Source of the DNA: Acidaminococcales bacterium
Lineage (GTDB): Bacteria; Bacillota; Negativicutes; Acidaminococcales; JAISLQ01
Assembly: GCA_031290885.1 (NCBI GenBank)
Contig: JAISLQ010000026.1
Location: forward strand, 1 to 51,829
Direction: 5' to 3'
DNA: 51,829 nt
Made by a program: the position numbers and the translations under genes. Below, piece after piece: positions 20,505 to 29,594 of this stretch (the first letter of the stretch is position 1; each line of letters begins with the position of its first letter). The notes below the pieces were generated by a model. It worked only from the letters and a program-made list of their open reading frames with translations. It did no database searches and had not been told where the DNA came from.

Positions 20505-20521
20505 AAATTACGCGCTCCTTT

Positions 20522-23500
20522 TTATTTTTTTTCGTCCGCGTCAAGGCCGGAAAGCTCAAAATCCTCTTTCTCTACCTGCCCGCGCCGCCCCTTGACCAAG
20601 CCGCCGTCCCCATCGCCGTCCGCCTCCAGTTCGGCCAGTTCTTCAAGCGCCACGGTCTCGCCGGCATCTTCTATGTACATGGCGTCGGACGGGGCTTCTA
20701 CCGGCAGGATGCCGCCTTCTTCGGCGACAAGGTCAAATTCGCGGGCCGTTTCCGCGACGTCTTCCTCGATGTCGCGTATAAGTATTTCCTCCGCGTCCTC
20801 GCTCAATACCTTTATGTCGAGAGCAATGCTCTGCAGTTCCTTGATCAGCACTTTGAAAGACTCCGGCACGCCGGGTTCCGGCACATTGTCGCCTTTGACG
20901 ATGGATTCGTAAGTCTTTACCCTGCCCACGATATCGTCGGATTTTACGGTCAGCAGCTCTTGCAGAGTATAGGCGGCTCCGTAGGCCTCCAAAGCCCATA
21001 CTTCCATTTCTCCGAAACGCTGTCCGCCAAACTGCGCCTTGCCGCCGAGCGGCTGCTGCGTAACCAGCGAATAAGGGCCGGTGGAACGGGCGTGTATCTT
21101 GTCGTCCACCAGATGGTGGAGTTTGAGCATGTATACATAGCCGACCGTAACTTTGTTGTCGAAAGGCTCGCCGGTACGTCCGTCGTAGAGCACCGACTTG
21201 CCGTCGGGATCTACGCCCGCCAGCTCGACCGTCCGAAAAATGTCCTCTTCGCTGGCGCCGTCGAAAACCGGCGTGGCAATTTGTAGGCCGGTTTTATCCG
21301 GCACGGGCATGCCCTGGGTTTTGACGTCATAGCCGATCGCGTCGAGCTTTTTGGCCAGTTCGCCCGGCTCGCCGTGTTCCAGCTCCACGCCGATCGCCGC
21401 CGCCGCCCAGCCGAGATGCGCCTCCAATATCTGCCCTATGTTCATGCGGCTGGGCACGCCGAGCGGATTGAGCACTATCTGCACCGGCCTTCCGTCCGGC
21501 AGAAACGGCATGTCCTCGCAAGGCATGATCCGCGACACCACGCCTTTGTTGCCGTGGCGCCCGGCCATTTTGTCGCCTTCGGATATTTTCCTCTTTTGCG
21601 CTATATATACGCGTACCTGCTCGTTGACGCCGGGGGAAAGCTCGTCCCCGTTTTCGCGGCTGAACACTTTGACGTTGACGATCTTGCCCGCCTCGCCGTG
21701 CGGCACCCGCAGGGAAGTGTCGCGCACCTCGCGCGCCTTTTCGCCAAAAATAGCGCGCAAAAGCCGCTCCTCGGCGGTAAGCTCGGTTTCGCCCTTGGGC
21801 GTAACCTTGCCGACCAGTATGTCGCCCGGCCGCACCTCCGCGCCTATCCTTATTATGCCGCGATCGTCAAGATCCTTGAGCGCGTCCTCCGATACGTTCG
21901 GAATGTCGCAGGTGATCTCCTCCGGGCCTAACTTGGTGTCGCGGGCGTCGCACTCATATTCCTCGATATGTATGGAGGTGAACACGTCTTCTTTTACCAA
22001 GTCCTCGTTAAGCAAAATGGCATCCTCGTAATTATAGCCTTCCCAGGGCATGTAAGCGACGATCACGTTGTAGCCGAGCGACAGCTCGCCGCCGCTGGTC
22101 GCCGGGCCGTCGGCCAGCACTTCGCCTTTTTCCACCTGGTCGCCTTTGCTGACGATCGGCCGCTGGTTTATGCAAGTGCCCTGGTTGGAACGCTTGAATT
22201 TCAAAAGTTTGTAAACGTCCTGCTCGCCCGTTTGCCGGCGCACCACGATCTCCTGGCCGGTTACCTTCTCCACCGTGCCGGCGTTTTTCGCCAGCACGCA
22301 GACGCCGGAATCAACCGCCGCCTTGTATTCTATCCCCGTGCCGACAAGCGGGGCTTGCGTGCGCAAAAGCGGCACGGCCTGCCTTTGCATGTTCGCCCCC
22401 ATCAAAGCCCGGTTGGCGTCGTCATTTTCCAGAAAAGGGATGAGCGCGGTCGCGATGGACACGACCTGTTTGGGGGAAACGTCCATATAGTCCACCTGGT
22501 CGGCCGGCTCCACCGGAAATTCATTGCGGTAGCGCACCGTTACGTTCTCTTCCTTGAACCAGCCGTCCTCCAGCTCCTCGTTGGCCTGGGCGCAGATGTA
22601 TTCGTCCTCCTCGTCCGCCGTCAGGTACACCACTTCGTCGGTTACCCGGCGGTTGGCCTTGTCTACCCGGCGGTAAGGCGTTTCCATGAACCCGTACTCG
22701 TTGACGATGGCAAAAGTGGACAAAGAGCCGATAAGCCCGATATTGGGCCCTTCCGGCGTCTCTATCGGGCACATGCGCCCGTAATGGGAATGATGCACGT
22801 CGCGCACCTCAAACCCCGCGCGCTCGCGGCTCAAGCCGCCCGGGCCCAGCGCCGACAGGCGCCGTTTGTGCGTAAGCTCGCCCAGCGGGTTGGTCTGGTC
22901 CATGAACTGCGAAAGCTGGCTGGAACCAAAAAACTCCTTGATCGCGGCCACCACCGGGCGGATATTGATCAGGGCCTGCGGCGTTATGACATTGGAATCC
23001 TGAATGGTCATGCGCTCTTTGACTACCCGTTCCATGCGGGCAAGGCCGATACGGAACTGATTCTGCATAAGCTCGCCCACCGAGCGCAGCCGCCGGTTGC
23101 CCAAGTGGTCGATGTCGTCGGCCTTGCCTACGCCGTCCATCAGGTTGAGCAAATAACTGAACGCCGCGAAAATGTCCGGCGCGGCGATGGTCCGGTGATT
23201 GTCCGGCAGGCTTTCGTTGCAGATGGCCTTTACCGTCTTGTCGCCGCAGCGGATGCGTATCCCCTTCAGCCCCGGGCCGTCAAAAACCCTGCTTTTGGCT
23301 ACTTTGCCCAACCATTCGGCGTTCATGAAAGTTCCGGCCGGCGCTATGGTCTTGCCGGTTTTCGGATCGACGATGTCCTCCGCCAGTGTCTGGTTGGCGA
23401 CGCGCCGCTGCCAGTTGAGCTTTTTGCCCAGTTTGTAGCGGCCGACCTTCGCCAGGTCATAGCGCTTGGGATCAAAAAAAGTTGACTCCAGAAGCTGCAC

Positions 23501-24247
23501 GGCGTTTTCCACCGTCGGCGGCTCGCCCGGGCGCAGCCTTTTGTAAAGCTCGATGAGCGTCTCGTCGCGAGTGCTGGTATTGTCGCGTTCCAAGGTGTTG
23601 TGTACCCTGATGTCATTGTCGAAAAGCCCCGCCATATCGGCGTTGGACACTAGTCCGAGCGCGCGCAGCAGCACCGTGGCCGGCAGTTTCCTGGTGCGGT
23701 CCACGCGGGCGTAGACGACATCGTTCACATCGGTTTCAAACTCTATCCAGGCGCCCCGGTTGGGAATGATGGTCGCGTTGTAGAGCAATTTGCCGCTGGA
23801 ATCCATCGCGACATTGTAATAAACGCCGGGGGAGCGCACAAGCTGGCTGACAATGACCCTTTCGGCTCCGTTGATGATAAAAGTGCCCGTATCCGTCATG
23901 AGCGGCAGATCGCCCATAAAAACCTTCGATTCTTTTATTTCGCCCGTTTCCTTGTAAAGGAGGCGCACGTTCACGTTGAGCGGGACCGCATAGCTGGCGT
24001 CGCGCTCCTTGCATTCTTCCACGTCATACTTGGGGTCGCCGAAAGTAAAGCCTTCAAAAGTAAGCTCAAGATTGCCGGTAAAATCCTGTATCGGCGAAAT
24101 ATCCTGAAAAGTTTCCGCAAGCCCTTCGCGCAAAAACCACTGGTAAGAATTTTTTTGAATGGCCAAAAGATTGGGCATTTCCAAAACTTCCTGTATCTTT
24201 GAATAACTGTAGCGGTTCTTTTTCCCTACCGAAATAGCTTTAAACAT
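20522..24247 (-). CDS. rpoB: RNA polymerase beta subunit
   Basis: This 1241-residue beta subunit has all the main landmarks. The rifampicin pocket reads [18 protein letters not shown] followed by [14 protein letters not shown]; the residues equal to Asp516, His526 and Ser531 of E. coli are the wild-type ones, so no resistance change is seen there. Other conserved stretches are [20 protein letters not shown] and [10 protein letters not shown], and the C-terminal clamp segment [20 protein letters not shown]. The tail after about residue 1170 is acidic and variable. The ATG at 24247 follows AGGGGTGA. It is the first gene of the unit and has a long leader with an attenuator-like hairpin. The upstream neighbour is sepF on the other strand, not rplL. 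Confidence 0.99.
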   Translation of the reverse strand: MFKAISVGKKNRYSYSKIQEVLEMPNLLAIQKNSYQWFLREGLAETFQDISPIQDFTGNLELTFEGFTFGDPKYDVEECKERDASYAVPLNVNVRLLYKETGEIKESKVFMGDLPLMTDTGTFIINGAERVIVSQLVRSPGVYYNVAMDSSGKLLYNATIIPNRGAWIEFETDVNDVVYARVDRTRKLPATVLLRALGLVSNADMAGLFDNDIRVHNTLERDNTSTRDETLIELYKRLRPGEPPTVENAVQLLESTFFDPKRYDLAKVGRYKLGKKLNWQRRVANQTLAEDIVDPKTGKTIAPAGTFMNAEWLGKVAKSRVFDGPGLKGIRIRCGDKTVKAICNESLPDNHRTIAAPDIFAAFSYLLNLMDGVGKADDIDHLGNRRLRSVGELMQNQFRIGLARMERVVKERMTIQDSNVITPQALINIRPVVAAIKEFFGSSQLSQFMDQTNPLGELTHKRRLSALGPGGLSRERAGFEVRDVHHSHYGRMCPIETPEGPNIGLIGSLSTFAIVNEYGFMETPYRRVDKANRRVTDEVVYLTADEEDEYICAQANEELEDGWFKEENVTVRYRNEFPVEPADQVDYMDVSPKQVVSIATALIPFLENDDANRALMGANMQRQAVPLLRTQAPLVGTGIEYKAAVDSGVCVLAKNAGTVEKVTGQEIVVRRQTGEQDVYKLLKFKRSNQGTCINQRPIVSKGDQVEKGEVLADGPATSGGELSLGYNVIVAYMPWEGYNYEDAILLNEDLVKEDVFTSIHIEEYECDARDTKLGPEEITCDIPNVSEDALKDLDDRGIIRIGAEVRPGDILVGKVTPKGETELTAEERLLRAIFGEKAREVRDTSLRVPHGEAGKIVNVKVFSRENGDELSPGVNEQVRVYIAQKRKISEGDKMAGRHGNKGVVSRIMPCEDMPFLPDGRPVQIVLNPLGVPSRMNIGQILEAHLGWAAAAIGVELEHGEPGELAKKLDAIGYDVKTQGMPVPDKTGLQIATPVFDGASEEDIFRTVELAGVDPDGKSVLYDGRTGEPFDNKVTVGYVYMLKLHHLVDDKIHARSTGPYSLVTQQPLGGKAQFGGQRFGEMEVWALEAYGAAYTLQELLTVKSDDIVGRVKTYESIVKGDNVPEPGVPESFKVLIKELQSIALDIKVLSEDAEEILIRDIEEDVAETAREFDLVAEEGGILPVEAPSDAMYIEDAGETVALEELAELEADGDGDGGLVKGRRGQVEKEDFELSGLDADEKK

Positions 24248-24331
24248 TCATTACTTCACCCCTTGAAAATTCTTTTGCAAAAACGCGCCGCCCGGCCGGC
24301 AAACGGCCCCTTGCGGCGCAAAAACAAAAAA

Positions 24332-24361
24332 CAGGCTGTCTTTTCGCCAACAAACAACCTG
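24332..24361 (-). promoter_or_regulatory. Attenuator-like terminator in the rpoBC leader
   Basis: On the minus strand an 8-bp stem (24361-24354 with 24339-24332, one G-U pair) with a 14-base loop is followed at once by TTTTTTGTTTT (24331-24321). This is an intrinsic terminator lying inside the leader, about 105 bases after the predicted start site and 85 bases before rpoB. A consensus ribosome-binding site AAGGAGGA (24391-24384) lies just upstream of it with no ATG, GTG or TTG at a normal distance. Confidence 0.6.
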
Positions 24362-24472
24362 CACTCAACGATAGCGATAAAAATCCTCCTTTATAACAAG
24401 TCACTGTCCTCATTATCAGAAGCGCCGCGCCTCTTATAAAGCAGTAGATATTTATTTTCATTGCAAAAATTA

Positions 24473-24500
24473 ATTATAGCACTAATATTTTTTTTGTCAA
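24473..24500 (-). promoter_or_regulatory. Promoter of rpoBC
   Basis: On the minus strand: a consensus TTGACA (24500-24495), a 16-base spacer and a consensus TATAAT (24478-24473). It predicts a leader of about 220 bases before rpoB. Confidence 0.75.
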
Positions 24501-24543
24501 TAGGGGATTTTTTTGCGCCGCCCGGGAAAATTTTCCTGAAGTA

Positions 24544-24572
24544 TTGGAATCCGGGGAAAAACCTGATATAAT
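24544..24572 (+). promoter_or_regulatory. Promoter of sepF
   Basis: TTGGAA (24544-24549), a 17-base spacer and TATAAT (24567-24572), about 50 bases before the sepF start. It diverges from the rpoBC promoter, with about 45 bases between the two -35 boxes. Confidence 0.6.
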
Positions 24573-24630
24573 TAAAAAGGGTTTATCCAGATTTTGCTGA
24601 CAGTATTGTCAAGAGGCGGTGAGTGCGGCC

Positions 24631-24996
24631 ATGGCAAGCGATATAATAAAAAAGATCGGCGGGGCCCTTGGGTTTGAGGACGAGGAAAACAAGCGCTTCG
24701 GCCCCTTGGCTCCGGTTAAAAGAACGCAGCTAAGGATAGTCGTGTACAGCCCCAAAGAATTTGGCGATGTCAGGTCTATGGCGGAATCCCTTTTGGAAAG
24801 GGCCGCCGTGCTCATTTGTTTTGAAAATGTCGACGACGATTTGTGCCGACGGATAATCGACTATATGAACGGGGTCGGTTACGCGCTGGATGCCAGGGTA
24901 GAGAAAATTTCCAACCGCCTTGTCATTTACGCGCCGGAAAACGCGGCGATAGAAAAAGAAATGCCGCCGCCGGCAAAATCTTTCAAATGGTTTTAA
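24631..24996 (+). CDS. sepF: Cell division protein SepF
   Basis: This 121-residue protein has the SepF/YlmF core: RIVVYSPKEFGDVRSMAESL, AAVLICFENVDD and the C-terminal YALDARVEKISNRLVIYAPEN. The N-terminal segment (residues 1-12, MASDIIKKIGGA) is the amphipathic helix that binds the membrane. SepF tethers FtsZ to the membrane, replacing or helping FtsA. I chose the ATG at 24631: GGTGAG lies 7 bases upstream, and it gives the expected helix at the very N-terminus. An in-frame GTG at 24619 has too short a spacing. It is a single gene between its own promoter and a terminator. Its usual ylmE/ylmG neighbours are absent. Confidence 0.93.
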   Translation: MASDIIKKIGGALGFEDEENKRFGPLAPVKRTQLRIVVYSPKEFGDVRSMAESLLERAAVLICFENVDDDLCRRIIDYMNGVGYALDARVEKISNRLVIYAPENAAIEKEMPPPAKSFKWF

Positions 24997-25003
24997 GCGT
25001 TAT

Positions 25004-25029
25004 AAAAAGGCCGCTTGACGGCCTTTTTT
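25004..25029 (+). terminator. Terminator of sepF
   Basis: A 10-bp stem (AAAAAGGCCG with CGGCCTTTTT) has a 5-base loop and ends in T6, starting 8 bases after the sepF stop. It is a classic intrinsic terminator. Confidence 0.85.
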
Positions 25030-25130
25030 GTCTTTCGGGCGCCGGCCGCGCTTTTCACCGGCGGGGTTGACGCCGCTTCGCCGCGTCCGCGCGGCCAAAC
25101 AAAAACTATTGGCAACAGCGGGGGGTTTTT

Positions 25131-28100
25131 ATGCCAGGTTTTGTTCATTTGCACGCGCATAGCCAATACAGCCTGCTGGACGGCGCCGCCCGCATCGACA
25201 AAATGATCGCGCGCGCCAAGGAACTGGACATGCCGGCCATCGCCATCACCGACCACGGCGTGATGCACGGCGTGATTGATTTTTATAAGGAAGCCGTCAA
25301 GCAGGGCGTCAAGCCCATCATCGGCTGCGAGATATATATGGCGGCGGGGGATCGCCGAAGCCGGACGCCGGCCGGCAATTACCACTTGATCCTCCTGGCC
25401 GAGGACAATACGGGCTATCACAATTTGATCAAGATTGTTTCGGCAGCCCAACTGGAAGGGTTTTACTACAAGCCGCGCGCGGACAAAGAACTCCTGCGCC
25501 GCCACAGCGAGGGGCTCATCTGCCTGTCCGCCTGCCTGGCCGGCGAAATACCGGCGAAAATACTGGCCGGCGACTATGGCGGCGCGCGCGCCGCCATAGA
25601 GGAATATATCGGCATTTACGGCAAAGACAATTTTTTTCTGGAAGCGCAGAACCATTTTTTGCCGGAAGACCGGAAGGTCAACGACGCCCTGCGGGGCTTC
25701 GCGCGCGAATACGGCCTCGGGCTTGTGGCCACCAACGATTCCCATTATATTGAGCGCGCCGACAGCGAGGCGCAGGACATACTTTTGTGCATACAGACCA
25801 ACAAGACCGTAATGGACGCCGACCGCATGAGGTTTGCCAACGACGAGTTTTACATTAAATCCGCCGCAGAAATGCGGGAGCTTTTTCCCGATTTGCCGGA
25901 TGCGCTGGAGAATACGCTTAAAATCGCGCAACGCTGCAACGTAAAGCTGGAGTTTGGCAGTCTGTCGCTGCCCGAATTCGCCGTGCCGGAGGGGGAGACG
26001 GCGGCGGGATTGCTGGCGCGGCTTTGCCGGGAAAGCCTGCCGCGAAAATATCCGGACGATGATGGCAAGATAGCCGGGGAGCGGCTGGCCTTTGAGCTTA
26101 AAACCATAAACAACATGGGCTATGACAGTTATTTTCTCATCGTTTGGGATTTTGTCAAATTTGCCCGCGAAAACGGCATAGCGGTCGGCCCGGGGCGCGG
26201 TTCGGCCGCCGGCAGCATCGTGGCGTATCTTCTGAACATAACCGGCATCGACCCGCTGAAATACGATCTTTTGTTTGAGCGTTTTTTAAACCCTGACCGC
26301 GTAAGCATGCCTGACATAGACATTGATTTTTGCTATGAGCGGCGGGGCGAAGTATTTGCGTACATAGTGGAAAAATACGGCAGCGACCGGGTGGCGCAAA
26401 TCGTTACTTTCGGGACGATGGCCGCCCGGGCGGCCATCCGCGATGTCGGGCGCGCCCTGAACATGCCTTACGGCGACGTCGATAAAATCGCCAGGCAAAT
26501 CCCCTACGAATTGGGCATATCGCTGGAAAAGGCGTTGGCCGCCAACAATGAGCTGCGCGATCTCACGCGCGATTTCCCCGAAATAGGCAAGCTCGTAAAC
26601 CTCGCCCGCGCCTTGGAAGGCACGCCGCGCCACCATTCCGTGCACGCCGCCGGGGTGGTCATCACGCCCCGGCCGCTCACCGATTTCGTGCCGCTCCTAT
26701 ATTCCGCCGATAACTTTGTCACTACCCAGTACGACAAGAACCGGCTGGAAGACATCGGCCTTTTGAAAATGGACCTTCTGGGGCTGAGGACCCTTACCAT
26801 CGTCGCCGACGCCCTGTCCATGATCGGGCAAAGCGGAAAAACAGCCATAACCACCGACGACATACCGCTCAAGGACAAGGCGGCGGCCGACATGCTCAAG
26901 CGCGGGGAAACCGCCGGCGTGTTCCAGATGGAATCGGACGGCATGACGCAATTGGTGAAAAATTTCGGGCCGGAAGAGTTCGGCGACATGATCCCCCTGG
27001 TTGCGCTTTACCGCCCCGGACCTTTGGGCGCGGGCATGTTGTCGGACTTTACCGACAGGCGGCACGGCCGGGCAAAGATTAGTTACCCGCACCCTTTGCT
27101 TGAGCCGATACTTAAAGACACTTTCGGCGTCATCCTCTACCAGGAGCAAGTCATGCGGATCGCGTCGGTACTGGCGGGCTTTACCCTCGCGCAGGCGGAT
27201 ATCCTGCGCAAGGCGATGGGCAAGAAGGATGCGCGGGCCCTGGCCAAACAGAAAGCGGCCTTTGTCGCGGGCGCGGCGAAAAATGCCGTGGGCGCGGCAA
27301 AGGCCGAGGAAATATTTTCCTTGCTGGAATATTTCGCCGGTTACGGCTTCAACAAGTCGCACAGCGCGGCTTACGGCCTGCTGGCCTGGCAGACCGCCTG
27401 GCTCAAGGCGCATTACCCGCGCGAGTTCATGGCGGCTACGCTTTCCAACACCAATGACAAAGTCGGCAAATATATAGAAGCGTGCCGGCACATGGGCATC
27501 AAAATACTGCCGCCGGACGTCAACGCCAGCGCCAGCACCTTTGCCGTGGACGGGGGCGGCATCCGTTTCGGGCTGGCCGCCGTGCAGCATGTCGGCGAAA
27601 CCGCCGTGGCGGCAATACTGAAAGCGCGCAAACAGGGCGGCGACTTTAGTTCCATAGTGGACTTTTGCCGACGGGTGGATTTGCGGACGGTCAACAAGCG
27701 CGTGCTGGAGAGCCTCATAAAATGCGGCGCTTTTGACCGCATGGGCAAGCGCTCGCAGCTTCTGGCCGTGCTGGAGGATGCCGTGGCGCTGGCCGGCCGG
27801 CAGCAGCGCGACAAAGCGAGCGGGCAACTCGGGCTTTTTGACAGCGACGCGACGGAGAGCGGCGCGGATCTGCCTCTGCCTGACCTTGAGGAAATGGCCG
27901 TGGAAATGATGCTGGCGGAGGAGAAAAACCTCATAGGCTTTTATTTGACGGCCCATCCGCTCGATCGCTACCGCGAGCAGTGGGAGACCCTCCGGCCAAT
28001 CGCGTCCCTTGGCGGCGGCGGGCACGAGGAAGGCGGAGCTTTAACGGAAACGAACGCAACGTGCGGCAACGGGCGCGCGCAAGACGGCGCCAAGGTGGAA

Positions 28101-28571
28101 GTGGGCGGAATCATAACCCAATGCAAAAGGATGAATACCAAAAAAGGCGATACCATGGCAACGCTGACGCTGGAAGATTTTACCGGGGATATCGAGGTGC
28201 TGCTTTTCCCGCAGACATTTAAGAAAGCGGCGAACTGCGCCGCTATCGATCAGGCGGTAAAAATATGGGGAAGCGTGCAAAGCGACGTGCGCGACGACGG
28301 CGCGCGGCTAAAGATCGTCGCCGACGCCGTGCTGCCCCTGGCCGGCCTGGCGCCGCCCCTCAAATTGCGGCTGCCCAACGGATTGGACAATCGCGCTTCC
28401 TATCTTAAAATTAAAGGCATACTCGCAAAATACGCGGGCGGATCGCCGGTGAGCATCGAATTGCCTTCAGGCCATACCATCCTGGCCGAACAGCGCTGCC
28501 GGGTGGACGCGGGCAGCCCCGGACTGCGCGGCGAGCTTTCCGCGCTCATCGGGGCGGAGAACATAGTATAA
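25131..28571 (+). CDS. dnaE: DNA polymerase III alpha subunit (DnaE)
   Basis: This 1146-residue replicative polymerase starts with a PHP domain (HLHAHSQYSLLDG, AITDHGVMHG, NDSHYIERAD, residues 5 to about 210). The palm follows, with the catalytic pair in SMPDIDIDF (Asp at about 394-398) and the third Asp in LLKMDLLGL (about 547). Later come FGVILYQEQVMRIA, the GYGFNKSHSAAYG segment, and an OB-fold near residue 1000 (GGIITQCKRMNTKKGDTMAT). The length fits the DnaE1 form. The PHP histidines look intact, so proofreading or metal binding in that domain is possible. The ribosome-binding site is poor (GGGGGG before TTTTTATG). No PolC gene is in the window, although Firmicutes often have one as well. 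Confidence 0.97.
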   Translation: MPGFVHLHAHSQYSLLDGAARIDKMIARAKELDMPAIAITDHGVMHGVIDFYKEAVKQGVKPIIGCEIYMAAGDRRSRTPAGNYHLILLAEDNTGYHNLIKIVSAAQLEGFYYKPRADKELLRRHSEGLICLSACLAGEIPAKILAGDYGGARAAIEEYIGIYGKDNFFLEAQNHFLPEDRKVNDALRGFAREYGLGLVATNDSHYIERADSEAQDILLCIQTNKTVMDADRMRFANDEFYIKSAAEMRELFPDLPDALENTLKIAQRCNVKLEFGSLSLPEFAVPEGETAAGLLARLCRESLPRKYPDDDGKIAGERLAFELKTINNMGYDSYFLIVWDFVKFARENGIAVGPGRGSAAGSIVAYLLNITGIDPLKYDLLFERFLNPDRVSMPDIDIDFCYERRGEVFAYIVEKYGSDRVAQIVTFGTMAARAAIRDVGRALNMPYGDVDKIARQIPYELGISLEKALAANNELRDLTRDFPEIGKLVNLARALEGTPRHHSVHAAGVVITPRPLTDFVPLLYSADNFVTTQYDKNRLEDIGLLKMDLLGLRTLTIVADALSMIGQSGKTAITTDDIPLKDKAAADMLKRGETAGVFQMESDGMTQLVKNFGPEEFGDMIPLVALYRPGPLGAGMLSDFTDRRHGRAKISYPHPLLEPILKDTFGVILYQEQVMRIASVLAGFTLAQADILRKAMGKKDARALAKQKAAFVAGAAKNAVGAAKAEEIFSLLEYFAGYGFNKSHSAAYGLLAWQTAWLKAHYPREFMAATLSNTNDKVGKYIEACRHMGIKILPPDVNASASTFAVDGGGIRFGLAAVQHVGETAVAAILKARKQGGDFSSIVDFCRRVDLRTVNKRVLESLIKCGAFDRMGKRSQLLAVLEDAVALAGRQQRDKASGQLGLFDSDATESGADLPLPDLEEMAVEMMLAEEKNLIGFYLTAHPLDRYREQWETLRPIASLGGGGHEEGGALTETNATCGNGRAQDGAKVEVGGIITQCKRMNTKKGDTMATLTLEDFTGDIEVLLFPQTFKKAANCAAIDQAVKIWGSVQSDVRDDGARLKIVADAVLPLAGLAPPLKLRLPNGLDNRASYLKIKGILAKYAGGSPVSIELPSGHTILAEQRCRVDAGSPGLRGELSALIGAENIV

Positions 28572-28609
28572 ACTTTTATCGCCGGGCCAACCCGCCCCCA
28601 AGCCTTCCC

Positions 28610-28646
28610 CTCAAAGCGGCGCGGCCATGTCCCGCGCCGCTTTGAG
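28610..28646. terminator. Hairpin between dnaE and the convergent P1-peptidase gene
   Basis: A perfect 15-bp stem (28610-28624 with 28632-28646) has a 7-base loop. It overlaps the last dozen codons and the stop of the minus-strand gene at 28611, and lies 38 bases past the dnaE stop. No long T tract follows, so the role as terminator for dnaE is probable, not certain. Confidence 0.5.
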
Positions 28647-29579
28647 TCCGTAAGCGGAACCGGCGTTTTGGACGGCGTTCAAAATCGCCCGCTCGACTAC
28701 CCGCGCGGCGATCGTTCCCGCAATGTTGATGTCGGCGGCAACGCCGCCGACCGACAGGGCGTAAACGCTGTCGCCGTCGGCCATGGTATGCACGGGCGAT
28801 ATCGCCCGCGCCAGGCCGTCCTGCGCCATAGCGGCTATTTTCGCAAGCTGCGGCTTGTTAAAGGCGGCGTTGGTAACAACTGCGGCCAGGGTGGTGTTTT
28901 CGGCCAGAGCGCCGCGCGCGCCGAAACAGTCCCGGCACATCATTTCGTCCGTGCAGGCAAATCCCGCGCCGCCGTCGGCGAGCATGCCGGCGACGATCTT
29001 TCCGCCATCGTAGACGTCGCCAAACGCGTTCACCACGGCCAAGGCGCCGATTTTCAGATCGCCGGACTCTGCGGCGTAAAGGCCGAGGCCGGATTTCATC
29101 ATCAGCCGCCGGTCTTTTTTGTATTTGCCGACAGTCGCGCCGACGCCGGCGCCGACATTGCCCTGGCGCAAGAGATTGTTTTGCGCGTCTTCGCAGGCGG
29201 CGTAAGCCATGTCCTGATCAGGAAAGGCCGCAGGCGAGCCGACGGAGAGATCATAGATGCAGGAAGCGCAGACTAAAGGGACAACGGCGCTGCTCGTTTG
29301 ATAACCTATGCCGCGTTCCGCCAGATAGCGCATGACGCCGCCCGCCGCGTCCAATCCGAACGCGCTGCCGCCCGCGAAAAGCACGGCGTGAATTTTTTCC
29401 GGGCCGGCCAGCGGGTTGAGCAGTTCGGTTTCGCGGGAAGCCGGCCCGCCGCCGCGCACATCGACGCCGGCCGGGGCGCCTTCGGCAAAAATGAGCACGG
29501 TGCAGCCGGTTCCCAGCCGATCATTTTGCGCGTGGCCTATTTTTACATTGCCGATCTGCGTTATCGCTATTTCCCGCAC
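28611..29579 (-). CDS. P1-family peptidase (DmpA/L-aminopeptidase-D-esterase type)
   Basis: This 322-residue protein has the P1 (DmpA) fold signatures: VDVRGGGPASRETELL near residue 40, AVLFAGGSAFGLDAAGGV at 65-82, GVGATVGKY at 145-152, and ENTTLAAVVTNA at 227-238. In that family the chain cuts itself just before a Ser or Thr of the last motif (here Thr 229 or 230), which becomes the N-terminal nucleophile. Family members cleave N-terminal amino acids or D-amino-acid esters and amides. The start is GTG at 29579 with AAAAAGGAGGG 6 bases upstream; the site overlaps the stop of the LarA gene, so the two are coupled. No signal peptide is seen. Confidence 0.9.
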   Translation of the reverse strand: MREIAITQIGNVKIGHAQNDRLGTGCTVLIFAEGAPAGVDVRGGGPASRETELLNPLAGPEKIHAVLFAGGSAFGLDAAGGVMRYLAERGIGYQTSSAVVPLVCASCIYDLSVGSPAAFPDQDMAYAACEDAQNNLLRQGNVGAGVGATVGKYKKDRRLMMKSGLGLYAAESGDLKIGALAVVNAFGDVYDGGKIVAGMLADGGAGFACTDEMMCRDCFGARGALAENTTLAAVVTNAAFNKPQLAKIAAMAQDGLARAISPVHTMADGDSVYALSVGGVAADINIAGTIAARVVERAILNAVQNAGSAYGLKAARDMAAPL

Positions 29580-29594
29580 GGGGCGCCCTCCTTT

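Noticed and set aside
21968-23485. 505-codon + strand frame opposite rpoB
   Set aside because: Antisense to a certain gene. The product is low-complexity in look, has no domain, and no start site is evident.
24240-24461. 73-codon leader frame overlapping the rpoB start
   Set aside because: The ATG has no ribosome-binding site and the frame crosses the attenuator hairpin; the Cys/Arg-rich product looks random.
26697-28025. 442-codon minus-strand frame opposite dnaE
   Set aside because: Shadow of dnaE with no recognisable protein features.
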